DNA of 64,000 bases from VRUE01 sp963816785 (lineage in GTDB: Bacteria; Actinomycetota; Thermoleophilia; Solirubrobacterales; 70-9), in assembly GCA_963816785.1 (NCBI GenBank), contig CAWFLL010000004.1:310001-374000 (forward strand), written 5' to 3'. The notes below the pieces were generated by a model. That model was given only the letters and a program-made list of their open reading frames with translations, ran no database searches and was not told where the DNA came from. Positions within the stretch are counted from its first letter, which is position 1. Every line of letters begins with the position of its first letter. This document shows positions 59,831 to 64,000 of this stretch, piece after piece. The position numbers and the translations under genes were made by a program.

Positions 59831-60812
59831 GTTTGAGGGTGGACCGGCGCCGTGCGCCGACACGCCGGACGCCGGCGCGCTCGAGTGAACCCCGAAGCAG
59901 GTTCAGAAACGGCCTCGGGTCGGCCTCGAGCATCCGGTACGTGGTCCGAAGGACCTCGTAGCCCGCCGCGGTCAGGGCGACCGTCGTCTCGTGGTCGCGC
60001 TCGAAGGCAAGGCGGTCGCCGTGGTAGGTGTAGCTATCCGTTTCGACCACCACGCGCTCTGCGGGCCACAGAAAGTCGACGAGCCGGCCCACGAGTAGGA
60101 CGTTCACCTGTGGGGTCGGCAGGTCGGCTTCACGGCACAGCGCCAGAAAATCGACCTCCAGCGGCGAGCGGGTGTCGCGTGCGCGCGGGTCCACAGCCAT
60201 GGCGACCTCGCGTAGGCGCCCTACGCCCGGACGACCCTTCCCTTCGGCCAGGACCCGCTCGAGTTCCCCCCAACGCAGTCGGCCGCTTCTGTCGGCGGTG
60301 ACGACCATCCGCTCGATCTGCCGCCGGTCGAGGCGCCCGGCGACGTCGAGGAGAGTCTGCTCGATCGTCGTCACCACGATGCCGGCCTCTCTCGTCACAT
60401 CGGTGCTGCAGAGTCGCGCCTGATGGATGCGAATTCCGCGCCGAGTCGTTCCGCCAGACGCCCTGGTCACCTCGACGCGGCCGCGCGAGCCACGCAGGCC
60501 CCAGAGGTGCGCTGCGCTCGAGTGGGAGAGCGCTGCGCCGTCCCCGCAGGCGAGAACGACAGCCATCCACCGTTCCCGCAGGTCATGCCTGCGGTGCCCA
60601 ACCGCGTAGACGCCGCGGTGTACCAGGGTGAGGCGCCCGCTGATCAATCGCTCATCGATGAGGCCGCCGCCAAGCCCGGCAGCCAGGAGCTGCCGCCTCG
60701 CGACGATGCCGTGCTGTCGCTCGGCTAGCTCGCCAATCAGGCGCGTTGCGGCCTCGCCCGAAACCGACTGCGGCGTGGCCACGTTGGACAGGGCATCAAG
60801 TTGACCAGGCAT
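59820..60812 (-). CDS. AbiEi-like/DUF559 protein bracketed by hairpin repeats
   Basis: A 330-residue protein. Residues about 20-75 are a winged-helix AbiEi-antitoxin-like domain (RLIGELAERQHGIVARRQLL, then LTLVHRGVYAVGHRRHD). A middle region with HSSAAHLWGL follows. The C-terminus is a DUF559 endonuclease-like fold of the Vsr/PD-(D/E)xK type: SPLEVDFLALCREADLPTPQ, VGRLVDFLWPAERVVVETDS and FERDHETTVALTAAGYEVLR (E...VD..W....VE.D). Its ATG lies in the loop of one 37-nt hairpin and its stop in the arm of another. Such genes are often multi-copy in this bacterial group, which suggests mobility. Confidence 0.82.
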   Translation of the reverse strand: MPGQLDALSNVATPQSVSGEAATRLIGELAERQHGIVARRQLLAAGLGGGLIDERLISGRLTLVHRGVYAVGHRRHDLRERWMAVVLACGDGAALSHSSAAHLWGLRGSRGRVEVTRASGGTTRRGIRIHQARLCSTDVTREAGIVVTTIEQTLLDVAGRLDRRQIERMVVTADRSGRLRWGELERVLAEGKGRPGVGRLREVAMAVDPRARDTRSPLEVDFLALCREADLPTPQVNVLLVGRLVDFLWPAERVVVETDSYTYHGDRLAFERDHETTVALTAAGYEVLRTTYRMLEADPRPFLNLLRGSLERAGVRRVGARRRSTLKPSG

Positions 60813-60835
60813 TTGCTGGTGAACTTGATGCCCTG
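60789..60835. repeat. Hairpin repeat at the 5' end of the DUF559 gene
   Basis: The 37-nt core is 60794-60830, extended to a 20-bp near-perfect stem (60789-60808 with 60816-60835, one mismatch). The DUF559 ATG (60812) is in the loop, and its first codons, MPGQLDAL, are encoded by one arm. Translating the solo copy at 40860 on the same strand gives MDGQLDEL, as if it also carried the start of such a gene. Confidence 0.75.
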
Positions 60836-60961
60836 GATCCCGGCGGGGAGGGTTCGTGACTGGTCACGGCGCCGACCAGCCTCCTGGATTGGGGCGCACA
60901 AGTGGTGCGCAGGGACAAACAGCTCCGCAACAGTTGGCGTTGCGCGACAATAGGACCGATG

Positions 60962-61529
60962 ATGAGCGAGCTGAACGGGGACCGTTCCGCCTGGCTGCGC
61001 TGCTACCGCTGCTGGTCGCAGAACCTCGAGATCCAGATCCACTACGACGCGATCCGCCGCGTCGACCCCGAGCTCCGGGATCCCCGCCGAGGGCATCGAC
61101 GAGGTCCAGGAGGCTGTCGTCCAGTGCCTCGACTGCATGCACGACCAGCCCCACCTCACCTTCCAGGACGACCGCGTGGTGCCGATCGAGGACCGCTGGG
61201 AGCGGATGGTCGCCGGGACTCCCTGGGTCGCCTCCTGCACCGTCACCGTCGACCAGGAGCGGGTCGAGAGCTGCGCCGGGCCCGAGGCGGCCGAATTCCT
61301 CACCTACGGCGCCTTCGGGGAGGCGGGCGTCCGCGAGTTCTTCGCCCACGTCCGCTTCCACAAGCACGACGAGGAGCGGATCGTCGTCCACATGCTGGTC
61401 GAGTTCTACGCGCGTTCGGCGGAGGAGGCGACCGAGGTGCTCGAAGCGGCGGCCCACGGGCTGCTGGAGATCACCTCGCTGGCGGAGGAGTCACGGCCCC
61501 CCGCGCATGCCTCCGACGAAGCTCACTGA
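60962..61529 (+). CDS. Hypothetical protein with CxxC motifs, frameshifted
   Basis: A cytoplasmic protein of about 188 residues. It begins LNGDRSAWLRCYRCWSQNLE (a CxxC), and after a one-base insertion near 61081 it continues PAEGIDEVQEAVVQCLDCMH (second CxxC), then RWERMVAGTPWVASCTVTVD and VRFHKHDEERIVVHMLVEFY. The two CxxC pairs could bind zinc. ATG 60959 or 60962 is the start. No family is recognised. It is divergent from the DUF559 gene. Confidence 0.6.
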
Positions 61530-61844
61530 GCCCCGCGATCGAACATCCGTCCGATAATCGAATTTCGTGCTAAGGCGCCACAACGACATTTGCCGGGCTT
61601 TTCGATCCAGATTCCCGGTCGACGATTTGTGGGTATGGAGTTCTGTCGGATTCCTCTCTATTTTCATTGCTGAGAGCTCGGACCGCCCGTCACTCGACCA
61701 CGCAACGTTGAAGGCGGTGGGTTGTTGTGAATTACGAGGCCAGCCAACGTCGAGCCCCCGAGTCGGGCAACTCGGGACAGAGCCCCACTGGAAGCAGCGA
61801 AATAACGAGGACGCACCAAGCCTGCCCGACATGCAGTAACCCAG
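61530..61844. other. 315-base spacer upstream of the exopolysaccharide genes
   Basis: Lower in GC than its surroundings, so it is a likely promoter and leader region for the sugar-transferase operon. No gene, tRNA or clear operator is seen; short ORFs here lack ribosome sites. Confidence 0.4.
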
Positions 61845-63323
61845 ATGGAGAGCTCAACCGCCACTCACCCATTTTCCAGGCCCCCCGTCGATCGGGGTGT
61901 GGTCGACGGCAGCGCGGCTTCCGGATCAACCAACCGGGCCAAGCAGCGCGGCTCGGTGCTGGCGCGGATGCTCTACGTGGGCGACTCGGTGGCTGCGTTC
62001 TGCGCCGCCGGCATCGCGGTGATCGTGCTGGGCCTCCAATCCTGGCAGGGGCTGGCATTCGTCTTCGCCACCACCGGTCTGTGGCCGCTCGCCGCCTTCA
62101 GCATCGGCCTCTACCGCAGCGACCAGCTCGCCTCCTGGGCGTCGGCGGTGACCGAGATCCCACGCGGCTTCGTCGCCGTCCTCCTCATCACCTGGCCGCT
62201 GTTCGGGATCGCCGCCGGCGCTGGGGGTCGGGCAGGAGATGATGCTCACCTTCCTCACCGTCTGCCGGGATCGCGCGGCTCACCGGGGTCGCCCGGGCCG
62301 TCGTCCGCGCCGGCCTCCACCGGGACCCGGAGCTTCGCCAGCGGACCCTGATCCTCGGCTCCGGCGTCGTCGCCGGCCAGGTCGTCGCCAAACTCAACAA
62401 CAACTCCCAGTTCGGCCTCGTTCCTGTCGGGATGATCGACGACGACGTGCACGAGGTCGGCAGCCCCGACCTGCCCTGGCTGGGGCGCTTCGACGATCTC
62501 GCCGAGGTGATCGAGGCTGCAGCAGATCGACCGGGTGATCATCGCCTTCTCCCTCGCCAGCCACGAGCAGCTGCTGGAGTCGATCCGCGCCTGCCGCGAC
62601 GCCGGCGTCGCGGTCGACGTCGTACCCCGCCTGTTCGAGTTCCTCGACGGCGTCCGGGCGCTGGACCAGGTCGGCGGGCTGCCGCTGCTTTCGATCGGCG
62701 CGCCGGTCCTGACCTCGGCCTCGATGGCCGCCAAGCGGGTGCTCGACGTCGTCGGCTCGGCCTTGCTGATCACGCTCTTCTCGCCGCTGATGATCGCGAT
62801 CGCGATCGCGATCAAGCTCGAGTCGCGCGGCCCGGTCTTCTTCCGCCAGCCTCGGGCCGGCCGCGGCAACACCAGCTTCCAGATGATCAAGTTCCGCTCG
62901 ATGTACATCGACGCCGAGAAGCGCAAGGACGAGATGGCGGCCCTCAACGAGGCCTCCGACGGAGTCATGTTCAAGATCCGGCGGGACCCGCGGATGACCC
63001 GGGTCGGGCGCCTCATCCGGCGCGCCTCGCTCGACGAGCTGCCGCAGCTCTTCAACGTCCTCAAGGGCGAGATGAGCCTGGTCGGGCCGCGGCCCCTGAT
63101 CTTCCCGGAGACGGCGGCGCTGGAGGAGAACTGGCACCTGCGCCGGCTCGAGCTGCGGCCGGGCCTGACCGGGCCGTGGCAGGTCTACGGACGCTCCCAG
63201 AACCCCTTCCAGGAGATGGTCCGCTTCGACTACCAGTACGTCGCCGGCTGGTCGCTCGCGCGCGACATCGAGATCCTCCTCGCCACCCTCCCGGCGGTCC
63301 TGTCGGGACGTGGCGCCTACTAG
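61845..63323 (+). CDS. Polyprenyl glycosylphosphotransferase (exopolysaccharide initiating sugar transferase), frameshifted
   Basis: A membrane enzyme of about 490 residues that loads the first sugar phosphate onto undecaprenyl phosphate. N-terminal hydrophobic helices (AAFCAAGIAVIVLGL and following) lead to a CoA-binding-like domain (LILGSGVVAGQVVAKLNN). The C-terminal bacterial sugar transferase domain has KRVLDVVGSALLITLFSPLM, ESRGPVFFRQPRAGRG, FQMIKFRSMYIDAEKRKDEM, RRASLDELPQLFNVLKGEMS and LRPGLTGPWQVYGRS. Extra bases near 62218, 62270 and 62517 break the first half; the catalytic half is intact. It overlaps the next gene by 14 bases. Confidence 0.87.
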
Positions 63324-64000
63324 CGCCACCCGCCTCGCGCTAGCCCACGACTACCTGCTCGTCATGCGGGGGGCCGAGCGCACCTTCGCCGAGATCGCCT
63401 CCTGCTGGCCGCAGGCGCCGATCTACACCCTGCTCTACGACGCCGACGCGGTCGCCGCCGGCTTCGCCGGGCGCGAGGTCCACACCTCCTACCTGCAGCG
63501 ACTCGGCGCCCGCCAGAGCCGGTTCCGCTACCTGCTGCCCCTCTTCCCCCGAGCCACGGAGCGCCTCCAGGTGCGCGACTACGACGTCGTCGTCTCGAGC
63601 AGCAGCGCATTCGCCCACGGGGTCAGGCCGGCCCCCGGCGCCCTCCACGTCTGCTATTGCCACAGCCCCTTCCGCTACGCCTGGTTCGAGCGCGATCGAG
63701 CCCTCTCGGAGGCGCCGAGGCCGGCCCGGCCGCTGCTGCGCCGGACCCTGCGGCGGCTGCGCGAGTGGGACCTCGAGGCGGCTGGCCGGGTGACCCGCTA
63801 CGTCGCCAACTCCGGCATCACCCAGAGAGCGGATCGAGGAGCTCTACGGGGTCGATTCCGAGATCGTCCACCCCCCGGTGGCGGTCGACCGCTTCTCGAT
63901 CGGCGAGCCGGAGGACTACGTCCTCTTCGTCGGCCAGATCGTCCGCCACAAGCGGGTCGAGGTCGCGATCGAGGCCGCGCGGATGGCGGGCCGACCGATC
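63310..64000 (+). CDS. Glycosyltransferase family 4 protein (partial, frameshifted)
   Basis: It starts at GTG 63310 inside the end of the sugar transferase gene and runs off the window. ALAHDYLLVMRGAERTFAEI is the usual GT4 opening, followed by YDVVVSSSSAFAHGVRPAPG and CYCHSPFRYAWFERDRALSE, typical of mannosyl/rhamnosyl-type GT4 enzymes. An extra base near 63827 separates NSGITQ from RIEELYG; the next frame continues DRFSIGEPEDYVLFVGQIVR. It probably adds the second or later sugar of the exopolysaccharide repeat. Confidence 0.82.
   Translation, partial: MAPTSATRLALAHDYLLVMRGAERTFAEIASCWPQAPIYTLLYDADAVAAGFAGREVHTSYLQRLGARQSRFRYLLPLFPRATERLQVRDYDVVVSSSSAFAHGVRPAPGALHVCYCHSPFRYAWFERDRALSEAPRPARPLLRRTLRRLREWDLEAAGRVTRYVANSGITQRADRGALRGRFRDRPPPGGGRPLLDRRAGGLRPLRRPDRPPQAGRGRDRGRADGGPTD

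Noticed and set aside
1..64000. CRISPR array, rRNA operon, prophage genes or transposase
   Set aside because: No regularly spaced repeats, no rRNA-like conserved segments and no integrase, transposase or phage structural proteins were found in any frame.

Overview
The window is high-GC DNA from an actinobacterium, most likely of the Thermoleophilia/Solirubrobacterales type. This is inferred from four things: a coenzyme F420 pathway (NpdG, CofD, CofC-CofE, FbiC), a crotonyl-CoA carboxylase/reductase with an ethylmalonyl-CoA-type mutase, a MalT-like (LAL) LuxR regulator, and a DUF559/AbiEi-like protein. No rRNA, CRISPR array, integrase or transposase gene was seen. Five tRNA genes are present (Pro-GGG, Gly-TCC, Trp-CCA, Leu-TAG, Leu-CAA).

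Layout. 1-12.6 kb is a carbohydrate and stress block: an acyl-CoA dehydrogenase fragment, glucose-6-phosphate dehydrogenase, an aldose epimerase, a PfkB kinase, a membrane permease, a GH15 hydrolase, an HdeD-like protein, a coiled-coil protein, a large LAL regulator, an amphi-Trp protein and a VOC protein. Seven copies of one roughly 33-35 bp tripartite site lie upstream of genes here, always pointing toward the gene, which suggests a regulon. 12.7-20.7 kb is an accessory stretch cut into three cassettes by three copies of a repeat made of the 3' half of tRNA-Pro plus an arm rich in short repeats; the intact tRNA-Pro closes the array. 20.8-28.4 kb holds tRNAs, a beta-propeller lipoprotein, an acyl-CoA carboxyltransferase, two frameshifted secreted proteins and a MerR pair. 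28.5-37.8 kb carries acyl-CoA metabolism (acetoacetate-CoA ligase, HMG-CoA lyase, thioesterase, SDR, carboxyltransferase) and an ABC-2 exporter. 37.8-45.3 kb is the F420 locus, in which CofC and CofE are one polypeptide. 45.3-52.1 kb has an aquaporin, a substrate-binding lipoprotein and a four-gene metal operon (multicopper oxidase, ZIP, DtxR/MntR, Nramp) preceded by two 16-bp palindromes. 52.2-59.8 kb holds YgfZ, RmuC, ClpS and the two ethylmalonyl-CoA pathway enzymes. 59.8-60.8 kb is a DUF559 gene whose first and last codons lie in two copies of a 37-nt hairpin repeat, a third copy of which is at 40.86 kb. 61.8 kb to the end starts an exopolysaccharide locus.

How the genes fit together. G6PDH and NpdG link NADPH to F420H2. 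Ccr and the mutase use crotonyl-CoA and ethylmalonyl-CoA. HMG-CoA lyase and acetoacetate-CoA ligase meet at acetoacetate. The metal operon pairs uptake (ZIP, Nramp) with its own repressor.

Caution on sequence quality: many otherwise well-conserved genes (GH15, acetoacetate-CoA ligase, HMG-CoA lyase, SDR, mutase, sugar transferase and others) are broken by single extra bases. The bias to insertions suggests uncorrected assembly errors rather than decay, so several products are described across two or more frames.
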